Positions 14,801 through 29,800 are shown, counted from the first letter of the stretch. The stretch: 64,000 bases of DNA from Acanthaster planci (GCF_001949145.1 NW_019091554.1:349898-413897); one strand, 5' to 3'. Notes: generated from the sequence alone by a model not told the origin. Numbers and translations are program-made.

Positions 14801-17800
14801 TACATGTACATTGTTTATGCACGTGTATCGCCAGAAAAATAGGCACAGGGGATGAAAATTCATGACCAGGGTGTTGAATAACCCATTTAGCAAGAACAGG
14901 GATGAGAAATCAGATCTGCTTGCACAGTCAGCTCAGAAATCTGGATAATTCAAGAAAAGCAGAACCTGGACAGGAAGGACAGCTTTGCTTAAACGCTTAG
15001 AAAGGTTCCTCAAATTATTTATCATATTCATGGTTTGCTGGGAAAAGCAGGGTCACGAGATGTTGCAACCATCACATTTGCGTCATTTCTTTATAAACAA
15101 AGATTGCATAATTTGTCTTAAGTAAAATTTGAAACTTTGCATGCTGGAATTTACATGAGATATATAGGCTTGTGGGCATACCATGGAATCAATCTCTTTC
15201 AGAAGAGGTGTGGTTCTCGGAAGAACAGGTGAGTGTTAACTCGATGTTTTGGCCAGGATACTCTTTTACTCGGTTTTTACTCGGTTACTCGGTTTTACAT
15301 ACATGTACAGTGTACATGTAAGAGCAATACTTGCTCATGTCTTCATTATACCGCCAAAAACTGGTCTCGAGACTCTCAAGACCAAGACTGGTCTCGAAAC
15401 CTACAACACTGGATTTTACGCAAAGGAACAGAGTGAAATAAGTTTTACTGAAATTGTCTTCACCAACAAAGTGTTACATGAAAGTTGAACAAATTCAACT
15501 AAATTAACTGGTAGGGAGTACCATCTTTTGTCTTGACATTTCGCAAGATACACGTATGTTCCAGTAAACTGTCAAGTTCTGTCTGGGGTAACATCTATAA
15601 TACCTGGGGTCCCCCCCCCATCATGCCTGTTGGTGTGCAGAATTCCCAACTGTGATGACTATATCTGCATATGCTCAAAATGTTCCATGTTTTCTTTGTG
15701 ATGTGATGTGCCGTCCTGTACAAATATCACATTTTTGATTTCATCTTCAGAATGAGAGAAAATCTATCCTTTAAGTGCAACCTGCTGTCATCTGCCGGCA
15801 TTGTATTGCATAAAAATTACAGCAAAGATGGCCCAGGCAACAAAAAAAAACCAACGATGCAAACAAAATGGTGGTCGTACCAACAGCAGAAATGGTTTCT
15901 TTACTGTCGCCCCACTGTACATCTCATACATGAATTAGCATCGTACCAGAGCTGCTAACAACATCATGCTCAAGGTTACACGGTTACAGCGCACTAGAAA
16001 CGACTCATCGACTGTAGGAAAATCAAGGTTATCCATCATTTTTGTAGCACAGCAACGTTGCCGATGCACCCAATCATAAAAGATGCATGGGTACATGTAC
16101 ATGTACTCGTAGCATATCATGTGAGTAACTGACGACCAATGAAAACTCACCGTATAACAAAGTGTTTTGTACATCTGAGGAGGTAAACCCTTCACCGTGG
16201 GTGCCATTTATCCCCTCAAGTGCACAAAACACCATGGACCCCTAACACAGCAGGCAATAATTGTATAATGTGTGGAATGTCGCTGTGCAGTGCAGTATGT
16301 ACATTTACATTGTACATGTGCATACATGTACATATACATGTACATATACATGTACATGATCCAGTGATGAACACTTGAAACTGTGCATGAAATGTACTGT
16401 GCCTGTACCTGTACATGCAAGTCTGCTGATTATTACTATACCTCACACATGGTCATGATCAGAACTCAATTCTCACTGAACCATTCTTCATCTCACACCA
16501 TCCGCTGTTTTTGATATTTATCAATCACACCCATCGGCTTTCGCGCACATAGTAAAACACACTCACAGATGAATTGAAGCTTGGTTTTTCATATAGTTGT
16601 TTGTAACGCAGACGTCATTCCGCCCAAATATTGAATCAAAATGGCATCCGAAACTCTGTGATTGTTTGCGGAAAATACCCTTTCAGTTTGACAGTGCCAC
16701 TTCATGATGCCAAACCTGTACTTCAGTTTCATGCATTTCATTGATGGTCAGCTATTCACTTGATCGTGAGGGTGATATATTAAGCATTAAGGAGCAAATG
16801 GGCAAATTTTGTGGAACTAAGCAAGAGGGACATTGTTGCGCACTAGTCATGCCAGCATATTTGTATGGGGATAACAGGGCTACTCAATGCAGACAGTCGG
16901 CAAAGTTGAACCTGGCTCAACTTAGCCGATCGTTTGCTGGCTGCAATTTGCATCTTGGTTGCATTACTGTCTGCGTTTCTTGATGGAAACCAGGCTTAAC
17001 ACCGGATTATCTGTGTGCCAACTCGTCAATATGCATGCCCTTTTTGAAGCAGTCAAGGAACTGTTGTACAGACCTGGTATGAACGCATACATCACCCTAG
17101 CTGTATGTACATGAAAAGATTGTGGCACACGTACCATAACTGTCATTCAGCGTTTTGAATACGTAAGAGGTGTATTAAAACAATGTGTTTTATTTCGGTT
17201 TAACAATCTATAACTGGTACCAGTAGCTTCCTGAGGTTAAAGGTTGTGCGTGACGGCCAGTTTTGCGGTTAGAGCTTTTATATTTGTTTCCCACAGATAC
17301 ACATGAGTACGGTAGATCCCTCGGTAACAAAATCAGTTACCGGAAAGATGGCTGCCGGGCACAATCTCTATTGGAAGTTGACAGCTTACAGTGTATTTCC
17401 CTCTTTTTTCCCCAAAAAGTGATTTCATTCCCTCGTTGACATGAGACACTTCATATTTTCACGTGAAGGGTAGGAGTTTTCAAATTCTTTTGGTCATGGA
17501 GGTTAACAATGTACTTGTGTAAAATAAAGAATCTGCACTACCGTACTGTATACGGTATATCATCAGTATATTTTATTGTTATTGAAATGTAGATACATGT
17601 AAGTGTAGATTTTCAAGCTTTGAAAAATGTGTTTCCCACGTCTTCATTTAATCACATTTCCGTAGAAATTACAGGCTCTCTGAGGAGTATGATACGTATC
17701 CCTACCTGTACTTACATGTACATGTACATACAGTGTATACATGTACATACGTTGTTATTGTGTTTGGTTATTTTTCTTCAGGGCATAGCTTTGTTGCAGA

Positions 17801-20800
17801 TTTCAATTTTTCCCCTTTGTTTTCTTAGTCAACTGTGTTGCTTGCTGTTATTGAATTATGGGCTTGGTTTATTGTGCTTTTGAGGATGTCATGTTTCATG
17901 AAAAACTAATAGTCACATTTTAACCTGCAGCAGGTGTGTGGTGTGAAACCTCATCAATGAATATTTCAACCCTCGCAAGACACAGAAACATTCCATGTCA
18001 TTTCAATCCACCACTCCCCACGTTGGTTTCCCCCAAAAAAATCTCATTGGATCGAGTCTGTCCTACACCTCAAGGCAAGTTTGGATTGCAACCCAGTGCA
18101 CAATCAAATGTGCTTCTCTGATAACACATCAACATAATATCTGAAGTAACTTGGGCAATGGCTTGTGAAAACGTCATTATTCTCAAATGGCAAACCCTAC
18201 CATGCACAAGAGGATATTCATTTCAGTAGCTCGTGTTCTTTGTCACATCAGTGCGTAAACAGTAGCAGTTTTCATTGTCATTGTCAAAAGCCTTTTTTTT
18301 CTATCATCGGAGGTCGCACATGGTTTTCATTTCTTTTATTTGAGGAAAACTCAGTCCACTGGTTTGATTACTGACACTGAATCTTTCATTAGAAGTGGTG
18401 ATTGTGTATCATCATTGAGAGATGTACAAGTATTCTGTTGCAGTAACAAGAAAACGGGCTTGTGCATCTGAGAAAATTGATGAGTTATCACAGTGATACA
18501 GTAACCCCGGGCTACATTACTAAGGTGTTTGATCATGTCTCTTTTTACATGTATCACATTAACAATTGTGGCAGGTCTCTTTTTAAACCAAAGACTTGAG
18601 GAAATTCGTTATTCTGGCTGTGTCAGGTTCCGGATACATGTAGACAGCTCTTGATGTATGGATAAACAACACATGCATATGTTTCTTTTTGAGATGCGTG
18701 TAATTATGTTCATGTAGTTTAAAGGCTCCCTGCATATGTACATTGTAGTACGTTGCATGTGCCACATACATGTAGAACAGATGTAGAATCTTTATGTAAT
18801 TTGAATTTGTTTTCAATCAGGTTGGCCTCAGTTGTCTCCTGTGACTATTGCCTACCGGTTTCTTCTAACGACCCCACACCATTCCGTGAATTTCACAATG
18901 GCCTGAGAATGATCTGATTTACTAATCCCCACTGCTTTCACAAGTCAGCCTGTGTCATCCAGAATTAAACATAGATGTCTGTTGTCAGTTCCAAGCACGT
19001 CTGCTTGGCCTCTAATTGGCCAGCAGTCCCTTCATCAGCATTGAGTGAAAAATGTCAGGCAAAGGTCAGCTGGAGGACAGGCAAATGTCACCCCTGCAAG
19101 GCATCAGTGAAAAGAAAAGAAGGGCAGGTGGAAGACCTGGGAGCTCTAGCTTACCATGGAATTCTACGTTTAGCAGTACCAATCCATGCTTAGTCTTGGA
19201 GCTGTAGCACAGATACATTTATTTTAATCTGTAAACCCTGTGTAAGCACATACATTCAGACTTGACGTGTACTTCTCGTAGGGACTTCTGTGATGGCCAG
19301 CACTTCATCTTTCCTATCCCACAATAGAGACGGGTAGGCCCACTATGTTACATAAGTATGAGAGCATGCACTCCACATATCACAGACACGACAAGGACTT
19401 CTGCCTTCATAAATTATCCCATTCATATTCCATTGACGTCAGGTACACCCTTGAAAACAAACTCATGCGTCGAAAAATTATTTCACCCACATCCTATAAT
19501 GCTGCCATGTACCAGCATAATTTATTATCACTTAGAAAAAAAAATATTGCATATGGTATCTACCACTAGATATCTTTACCTTTGGCTTGTACACGAGGAC
19601 CATTGTCGGTCCATTGAGCGCAGTTGGAGGTTATGGTTACACGCACATGTACTTTGGAAGGGTCGTCGAAATGAAATTTGAAGTCGTGCCCCAAGACCAC
19701 GCCACCTGTCAAACCGTTTAGGCCAATCAAGCACTCAGGATGCTGTTGTTGTACATATACTTGTACGTCTTGCAGATGAGCCATGTCTGATGACCATGGC
19801 TCAGCATTTCAAGCTGCTGTTGTGACTGAAGATGCATGTGGTCCCAAGCATACTTATTTGTACATGTAGATTATTAACCCCTTTCTTACGCGTACACTGG
19901 TGTACGCCGTATGGTACATGTTTATGGCAAAGTAAGTGATTTGTCAGAAATGTTTACAGAGCAATTTAGATAGAACATTCAAAAATTTAACTTTCTACAT
20001 TTGCACATTTGTGTGCAATGTAGATGACATAATTTTTCTTTCCCAAAGATGAAATCATATTTCTCGGTCACCATAGAGGGCCTCCCTTAACCCATGCTCT
20101 GAAGTGTATCATTTGGTTGCAGGCAAATGCTGAGGTGGAATTGTATGCCTGTAAATCATGAATATTGATAAAAGATAATATATCCATGATGGGAAGGCAT
20201 TTAGTCCCAACTTGTATGCGATAGGTGGTAAATCATCTCCAATAGAAATCATGGCATGCATGTACATGTACAGGTACATATTTGTGTTGAAGCAGTTTGT
20301 GCATATTTAATATGTGATAGTTTCACGCTCCTCAAGACTAGATGGTTTGCAGTTGGGAATATACATGCGTATGTTGTGTACATGTACAAGTCCCATGGGA
20401 GCCGGTAATAAAGTTAGAAGTTTTGCACAGGCATTCAGAGAATTATCATGCAGCCAAAATTAGGGGTGTTTATACACTTGGGTATTTTGGTGTTTTTGTT
20501 AGTCACTTTCTCGTTAGACTGATTTGGTAACCCCATTTCGCTGACTTCTCAAAAAATCAGGTCCTTGGTTTCATTTCCATTCCCAGATGGCCAGCTGCTG
20601 AGGATATACGACGGCATGACCTCAGTCAGGCGGAAATCCTCGCACACGGTCTCAGTCGCAAAGGATGCAAGTGCTGTTCAAGTCGTGGTGGGTATCCACA
20701 GGAGGAGGGGGCAGGGCCAAAAATAACACAGGGGACTATGCAGGGCTGTTTGAATAAAGTCAGTGAAGCATACAGTCAGACTTAGACAAGTAATTGAAAT

Positions 20801-23800
20801 AGACTTCCGGCCATGTCATTTTTATAGAAACCCAGAAATGTAGTGTTGGGGAAAACATTCATGGACATGCAATGGATACTTTATTTTGAAGTCAGTGTTA
20901 ACCAGTATTTTTTCATTTTGTTTATACAGGAAGCAGCAATGCGAGCCCTGCACATATCTGATAACCCCAACCTCTACTACCTGGCTGAAACATCCGAAAA
21001 TGGTTCGTTAAATCCCCTTAATATCAAAATTAAAGATCAAATTAAATCCCCATCAACTTGTGGCTGTAAATTTTGCTCAGATTTGCACTTCCAACTTCTC
21101 TGAGGATCTTTGGTTGTTCAGTCATGGCTGGGACTGGTCAAAATGTCGTGGGGCTTCCTGTGTGGTTCAGTCTGTTTCTGTTAAAGAATGTTAGCAGTAG
21201 CATTATATTAATGCTGCTGGAGTGGAAAAATTGACAAGAAAAAGTGACCTACACTGTGTCCAGAAAGGCTGATCAATTGCTGTAGCTTAGGTTTTGCCTT
21301 GAACTTCCCCTGATGAATACCACAGCCATTTACAGTAATGTCCATTTCAGAGTCCATCTGTGAAATCCCCAAATCTGTGTATTGTTTGTGCTTATTACTA
21401 TCCATTTTGACCTGTAAAGAATCTGAGGGGCAAGAGAGAAGGATAGGCGACACAGAACATGCAGGACAGCTCAGCAAGCAGTTAGGAGTCAAGATACCAT
21501 CCTTGATCCTGCGATACCAGGTAAGACATTTCTACTGGAATAGTCCTATAGGTGCTGCAGAATCTGTAAATTGTACTGCATGACTTAAGAGAGAACAAAT
21601 GCACGGCAGGATTTCAGTAGGATGTGCCAAAAATAATGCATATCTGAGTTTGTAGTGTTGATGCTGTGTATGAATTGTAGATGGTACTTAAGGTGTGCTT
21701 TTTGAGAGTGAGGGAGAATGTGCATGGCAAGTTTACAAGTGAATGAGCACAGAAACTTAGCATCTCCACTCTCTATCGCAGACTCCGTAGAGGAGCTGAA
21801 GCCAATGTTGTGTGGCCAGCTCAAAACTGAAGTGAGATGACCAGTTTTGACAGCATGCAAACAAAACTGGAAGATACCGTATCCGTAGCACAGAGTAGCA
21901 ATTTCAGTCACATGTCCTTTAGCATTAGTAATGAATTTCACATGTTCATGGACACGTATCTCGTGCCTTGGTTGTAGTCATTTCCTATCAGTTTGAAGAT
22001 TGTTATGCTTTTGATTCATCTCACAGGAAACTAAAGCAAAGAAGGGTCTCATCAAGGTGTACCCAGGATTAATGAAGTGAGTGTGAAATAAGAAGTACCC
22101 CATAATACCACCACCACCTGTACAAATTAAATGAGATGGTTTGCCAAGTAGCTTGGAAGGTTATTCTTTAAATGTTAAAGATCTCTCATTTTCCTTGTCC
22201 ATAGAGTCCCCGTGGAGTATGTGACTGTCTCAATCACAAGCTACATATCAGTCAAAGAAATCATTGAGATGGCATTGCACAAGTTTGGCTTAGAGGTGAG
22301 TCTTTGTAAAGGTGTAAGATCACTTGCCAGTACGGGCGATTCACAATAGTGCGCCTCCAAGAGTTTGCGATACGTCACAATGGGCAAAATCTGTCAACCC
22401 TTTCCAAACGTGCATTGGGTCGACAGATTTCACATATTGTGATTAGCCAACGCATCGCAAACGCTTAGAGGTCCGCTATTATGAAACGCCCGTATTGCAT
22501 TTTGTATTTTGAGTGAGATCAGAATTGTCTGATTCAAAATTGCAGGGGTGAAATTTGTCCTGATTTTTCCAGATCTGTTCTATATCGCATGGCTTTTCTG
22601 GAAACTCTTAGTATTACTGCCGGAATTTTGCATGGAAGTGAATGCGGGACTTGTGCAAGTTGAGGTTTAGACAGAGCACATGCTCTTGTGTTACTCCCGC
22701 TGGAATGCAATAGAATACGGTAACGATGGGGTTACCCGTATATGGTATTAAAGTGTAAGGACCCAGCACAGCTTCTAGCTGTGTACATGTGCCATGCACT
22801 AGTGTCTGCGTTCAGGAAAACTTCATAGGTACCGTTTTATGTTCGGTGTATGCAGTTCATCAGTTGTCGCTTTGATTGATCAAAATGTGCTTTCAAAGTC
22901 ATCGATTGCGGGGAGAACTCTCAGTTTGGAAAGGCTTATCTCCACTATTGAGAGTGATATAATGTTGGTAATGTCCAGCAGTCTGGTCTTTTTTACAATG
23001 CCCAGTTCCCCTTGTCCAATTTCAGAGACCCCGGCCATGCGTATAAAGAATACATGTCCGGTACCAGAAACCCCGGCGGCAAATGGTTAAGGAGGCATTT
23101 TTTTTCTGGATTTTTCAGTTTCCTCAAATCTCACCTCTGAAACTGGAACCTGTAACCTTCAAGCACCATTGTACATGGAGCACCTCACTGCTTGTATAGT
23201 CTTTGTTCTACAGAACCATTGTAAAAGTTTCAAATTGTGAGAAGTTATGCATCTTTTGGCTCACCTTACAGGATGAAGACCCTGACATGTTCTCATTGGT
23301 GGAGTTAGTGATTGAGCATGATATCCACGAGAGGGAGATGGATCGCGATGAGTGTCCATGGCCACAGCTTATCAAAGCCAGACGAGTAAGGGAGCTTCTT
23401 ATAATACAGAACGGTTGGAACATTCCATTTTGAACACTTTGTTCTCATTCCTGAAAGGGCGGCCATTTCATTTGAAACAGGGCATCCCTATTGGAACAGT
23501 CTACGTGTACATTTATGCACAAGGCAGAAACCATGACAATAATTCTATAAATATCGCATGGAATGATAGTGTTCCAGTGAGAACAGTCTAACGGAATACA
23601 AACTTTCACAACTTTTGAGACATTCCCTAGGTAGTCGGTGCCCTCGGACAGGTGTCTGGTTTTTGAGTTTGGTTTTTTATCTGGTTTGATACTTGAGGCT
23701 GGTACTTCAGTACTTGAGTTTGATACTTAACTCTAGCATGTTAGTCCGGTACTTGAGTGTCATACTTTAATCATGTACTTGAGGACTCGAGTTTGATATA

Positions 23801-26800
23801 TTAGTTTGGTTTTTTGTCAGATACTTAAGTCTGGTACATTAGGCTTGTATTTGAATCTGATATTGTGTCTTTGTACTTCAGTGCTTGAGGCTGACAGTAT
23901 TTAAGCCAGTACTTGAATACTTGAGTTTTATATTTGAGCATGGTACTTGAGTCAGGCACTTAAATTTGATACTTGAGTTTGGTTTATGAGTCTGGTACTT
24001 GAGTCTGATGCTTCATCCCAATTTTTGAGTCAGGCACTTGAATTTGATACTTAAATCTACATTTACGTATACATATAGTTGTTAGATTGGATACTTTAGT
24101 CCAGTGCTACAATCCAACTTGCTTGGAATTTTAGCATTGATTCTAATCCAACTTGAGATACAATGTGTCAAAGCAGTGGATTGGAAAAAGGCCACACTTT
24201 GAGCAAGATACCAAGATAAGTTTAACCTGCAATATGAACACTGTTGTCCTTGTTCCAATCCAACAGAACTCCCTGCTGCAGATGAGGCAGACCAGGTACC
24301 AGCTGAAGAGGACTGATGAGAAGAAGCCAATCAACGCTGCCCAGATGTTTGTGGGCAACCTACCCATCAACTTGTCTGAGTTCAAGTACAAGTACATCAT
24401 CAAGCATCTCTTAGAAGAAGGTAAAGAGATAATGCTGCGAAGCTAATATTGCTTAATGTATTTATGCACTAAGCAGAAAGTAAGCTAAGAACTTGTTGCA
24501 TAGCATTACTCACAACATTGCCCAATCACCCATCTTTACTCGATGAATTTCTCTCTCAGCTAAGCAGAGGATTGTTTTTCAGATGCTTCAGTAATTTTTG
24601 CTGTGATCCTGCGTACCTTTTTAAATTCAAACCCAACATTGTAGCACATGTACTGATTTGTATTTGTTGTCACAGCTGGATGTCCATTGTTCACCTCAGT
24701 AGGAAAAGTCTACGTACAATATGGTAAGTCTTCTCAAACAGAGAGGAAGATTCCTAGATGGTCCACTTTAACTTTCATCTCCCCATCCACAGACTCCACA
24801 TCCCGTGATCATCTTTATCTCCCACTTCCTGTCTCCATTCCCTCCTTTTTATCACCTTTCAACTATGTACAAAGTATCAACTTGGACATTCATTACAAGT
24901 TCATTACAAGTCCCTTCAAGTCTATCATGAGCTATCCAGTCTTAAGCCATGTCATGATCACAAGCTGTTCCAATGGACTGCCACGGAAGTATTCCTTTCT
25001 GGTTGTTCACCTTGGTTCTTGTGACTGGTCTGATGACTTGTGAAAGGAGTTGTGACTGGTCTTGAGATGGAGCCCTCTACATCTTAGTATTTGTTGCTGT
25101 GCTGCACCCTCCAGAAACGCTATAGTGTTTGCCTGTTAATCAGTGTCCTTCAGAGAATGGAAGATGAAAGAAGCACAAATTGTAGTTTTAGACGAATCAC
25201 ATTTGCTGGTCTCTGAAGCTCGAAATCCTAAAATTTTTCAAAAACTTTCATCTCGTGTTATTTTGTATCTCTCTTCCAGGAGCAGCAATAGTAGCTTTCG
25301 AGGACCATGATGCAGCCATTACGGCATATCATGTCCTTAAAGATGCAACTTATGAAGAAAAACCAGTCACCCTCCTCTTCATTCCAGAAATCCACGTAAG
25401 GCTTGGATTCCAGATTTCTCTGTTACCCAGATGAATTCTTCTGAACATTCTCTGGGAGATTTTCCCTGCAATTAAGTTCTAACATTTTGCATTGATTTCT
25501 TGATGGTTTCAGATCGATTGCTTGAGACCTGAAGCCACACCACTTCTTCTCTTCATCAACGTCAAGAGTGGAGGATGCCAAGGCATTGAGGTCTTTGACA
25601 TCCTCTCCAAGATGGTCAACCCCTATCAGGTCTTTAACCTATGCCAGGGCGGCCCACTGCCTGGGTAAGCAGTCTTGTCTTGCTGTAGAGCTGTGTGTTT
25701 GCATTGATCCTGAACGGATTTTATGTAATTTGGCTGTGTCCAAAATTGCAACTAGGACTAGAAATAATATTTGTTCTGATGGAAGCCATTGGCTAGTGGC
25801 TGCAGCCACTTGCATTAACATTTGCGTTACTTGCAGCCTGAGCCAGTTGATTGGAGGTGACCGCATTGAGGAGCATTGTGCTGGCAGTGACACGTGAGGG
25901 CCCTCTTGCATGTCGAAATGCCCGGTAAAGGCCTGTTGTAAGCCTGGCAAATCCACGTGTATTCTGCAGTATCCAAATGGCATGCCTGTGGCTGGAAATA
26001 ATGCCAGAATCTGTGGAAGCTATCAGAAGCTTCACACGGGTAACGTCCAGCTACTGGTAAGCACCTTGGACACTGCTTTACTCATCCCTCTTCCAATGAC
26101 TGAATTTTCCCCTGTCAGGTTGCACGCCTTCAGTCAGCTGCCAGAATACCGCATCTTGATCTGTGGCGGCGACGGCACAGTGGGCTGGGTGCTGCAGTGC
26201 TTGGATGACGTGGGGCAAGAATCAGTGTGCAGCAATCCAGCTATTGCCATCCTACCGCTAGGAACAGGTAAGTTCACCTTAGCCCTCACAACCATCACTC
26301 CTAGAAGTGTATAGAAAGTTGTTAATCAAGATCTGTGGATCGGGGACTGAAGGGTTTTAAGCAGAATGTGCAAGGTGAGTGGATTGCAACTCTTTACAGC
26401 AAGAGGAATAGCCAAATTGAATCTTTGCAGATATATGTACGTATGACCACATCAGGTGTACGGAATAGCCACACCAGGTGTTTATACAGTAGCTAACAGA
26501 TGTAGATGCACAAAGTGTACTAGACTAAGTTGCTGAGGCGGTGTTTCCTAAAGCATGGCCCTGACCCTTCCCTGATCCTTGAAAATCTACTGGGAGGTGT
26601 GTAGGAGATGTTAGAGGATTGAGCTAGATGCCTCTGGAAGACTTCAGCACAAACAATGTGCCTTTGGATTTTCCTGCACTGGTGAGAATTGGGGAATATT
26701 CCTTGCCACAATACCAAGGGGAATCTGGGGTTGTTGATAGGAATACGCACACACAGGTGGAAAGGAACATGTTGAGTTACCTTGTAGATTTCCAATTCTT

Positions 26801-29800
26801 AGGGTTTAACCCAGTAGTACTTTATTCCAATGAATATTTGTCAAGGTAGAATTTAAGATGTACTTAAAGTTAGAGTAGGTTTGCAGGCTGATGCCTGTGT
26901 TAAAGTTTTCCACCCCATCAAGTTGTGTGTACAAGCAGGAATAGAACAAGTGATCAACGCGACCTCAACCGAAATTGAGTGGCATATTTCATATTTCTCC
27001 ATGGCATAGCTGGAGTTAGTAAAGTTTTTCAAGAATTGGACACTGCACGAGTAAACAGGAAATCAGCTTGCCAGCCTTTGCCCTCTCCATAACCTCAGAG
27101 AGCTGTGCCACCATGCCCTGTCAATGGGGATGGAGCTCAATCTGGAAATGTCAGCTTGTCTAGACTGGTCATCCCTGAGGACCCACTCCAGTGCCTCTCA
27201 TGCTGTTTCTCATAGGCATCCAGCGTCCTTGCCCAAAATATCACCACAAGCAATACACATTAGACAAGTGTGCAAAATATAATTTTAAAGTAGCTATTTT
27301 TTTCAAGTGTAGTGTAGTTTTAATTTCCAAGTATCCAGTTTGAAATGCTTAACCAAGAGACAGAATTTTTGAGCCAGAGAGGTGGGAAAAAAATTACCTG
27401 ACTTGCTGTCAGGGACTTGCTAAGCTCTGCTGTCGCTGAAGAAACGTGCATTTTGAACCAGTTAACGTCATATTTTCTCACCCGAAAAAGCTGCTGGGGA
27501 CGGGTTTTTTACCCAAAATTCTTCAACCTTGTAATTGCACTTTGACCCAACTAAGCATGATGCGTTAGTACGTCCAAATCAGAAATGAAAAAAGGGTTCT
27601 AAAACGAGTGTACCGGTACCTGTCCTCCATGGAACTAATAAGGAATGTTGTTTGTGTTTACTCGTCATCCACATCAAGTGGTTAATTTACTTACATTTTC
27701 GTAGGAATAACTCCCTCTATTGTATGTGCAAAAGTGTTCCTTTTGTGTACTTCACAGTGTAGAATATTTGACAGTTGCTTTTTGAAGTGCAAGGAGATTA
27801 AGTATGGTCCTGTTGTAGCTTCACCTTTTGACTTTTTGGTGACCCCAGGTAACGACCTCTCTCGGGTCCTGAAGTGGGGAGGCGGGTACCAGCAAGGAGA
27901 TGAACTCTTCTCATTCCTGCAAGCTATTGTAGACTCAGAGGAGGTCAAGCTAGACAGGTCAGAGCTCAGAGGTCATTTCTAAAGACAAATCTTTTTTTAA
28001 CCATATCAGTGCAAAATAGTAATCTTGGCAGTTGCAAGCTGCTAAGCAGCAAAGGTCAGTTACATTTTGTCACCATCCTCTTGAAGAGGTGAATTTCTCT
28101 CCTGAGTGTAAGGTTTCAAGAAAATCGCATTTGAAGTTCGTCTCTTTTTCAAATGCTTATTTCTCCAGTATTTAGCATGCCTTTGGCTTTCATAGCCAAT
28201 GCTATTGCATGAAAGAGGGGATCCTAAATAACACAAAACCACAAAATAATGTCTAGAAAAGTTAATTAAGAGTGTTTCTTTTGTAAACAAACAGGTTTGT
28301 CTATTTCTGAAAATGCTAAAAATCGTGTGACTTTTGTCTTCGCGTGAAAGCGTTTTTGGTTTGCTATAGCACGTACCAGGTGCAAACTTGTTACATTTGT
28401 AGACGTTTCCGGAGTCAAATTTGCCTCTTCGTGAAAAAGGCAAAATGAGTTTGCCAATGGTTTTGCCCCTTATCCTTGGAAGATAAAGTCGCCTCATCAT
28501 GAAAATGCAAAATCCGGTTTAGTTGAAATTTGCCATAGGTAGATCATTGTAATTGGGGTGATTTCAGTAGATTTGGTAAGGTAAAAATGATGACACCAAG
28601 CTGTGGCATCACATAGGCTACATGTAGATGGTTTTGCTCCCCCCCCCAAAAAAAAATAAATTTGAAAAAATCATGATTATGGCCAAAGTGTCTCTTCGTA
28701 AAAACGGTGATGATTTGTTTGACAAAAAATCAAACCATAATACATAAAGTACATGATAACATCAGTACAATATTCCAGGGTCTGAGGTTCAAATCTTGTT
28801 TAATTCATTTGTTTAATTCACACCGGCTCAACAGGTGGACGGTAATCTTTGAAACAGACCAATCCAAGTTGATAGAGTGCGACAACAAGTCCAATTCCTC
28901 CAACAGCAGCTCAGGCAATGAGGATATGCCAAACATGTTTGTCATGAACAACTACTTCAGCATCGGCATTGATGCAGACCTCTGTCTGGGATTCCATATG
29001 GCCAGGGAGGAGAAACCAGAAAAGTTCAACAGCAGGTGAGTCAGACCTGGCTGAAACTGGTTGGAACTAGTTGAATACTGTTTGAAAACCAGTTGCTTGT
29101 GGTCTGCAGTGGCAGTGTATGTTTGTTTTGGTGAAATTCTTTGCTTTCAGCGCTGATACATGTATGGTTGTTGGTTTGAGGACCTACATGATCTAGGGGC
29201 AAACCACCACCTGACATCTTTGTGAGACAAACCTGGTTGTGTCTAGTTTGAACCTGTTAGATCTGAATTGAGCCAATTAAGTGCTGTTTGAACTGGCCCC
29301 AAAGAATACTTCAGGTGTCTTCAATGATGCTGACTTTGCTTTATTACCATGTAAATCCAATAAGTTGTCATCCAAGCTAGCTACATGGCAAAGTGGGATC
29401 AAGGCAAATACCAGAAACGGTTCATCACAAATACTGGTTGTCTTTTGAATTCCAAGAGATGGACAGCAATTCAGACTGAGCACCCTTTCTCTTCAGACTG
29501 GAACTCGAACAAGTGGACATTTTCAGTTTCTTCCTGGTATTTGTGTGCCTGCAGGCTGCATAACAAGGGCGTTTACTTCCGTCTTGGGATGCGGAAGCTG
29601 GGCCGGAGGACCTCTTGCAAGGAGCTGCAGAAGGAGCTGCGAGTGGAGGTGGACGGGAAACCGATTGAGATCCCATCAATAGAGGGCATGCTCATCCTGA
29701 ACATATCAAGGTGAGGACTGCTGGCCCAGAGAAAAGGATCTGGAAATGGGCAGGAACAGTCTTTGAGCAAACAGCAGTTAGGTTCCTGGATTTGTCATGT

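Larger units (their letters stand above)
11814..20586. other. Large DGK theta intron
   Basis: An 8.8-kb intron between phase-matched exons. It contains scattered TACATGTA repeats, a tRNA-like SINE fragment at 14372-14455, and a 26-nt exon-like segment at 15203-15228. I found no other supportable exon or RNA gene in it. Confidence 0.75.

Noticed and set aside
18975-19193. Open frame with several Cys and Lys residues, considered as a C1 zinc-finger exon of DGK theta
   Set aside because: The Cys/His spacing does not match the C1 pattern and no acceptor/donor pair keeps phase with neighbouring exons.
25568-26314. Plus-strand and minus-strand frames spanning the DGK intron 25665-26118
   Set aside because: The true exons at 25513-25664 and 26119-26267 explain the region; the frames do not match the domain sequence across the intron.
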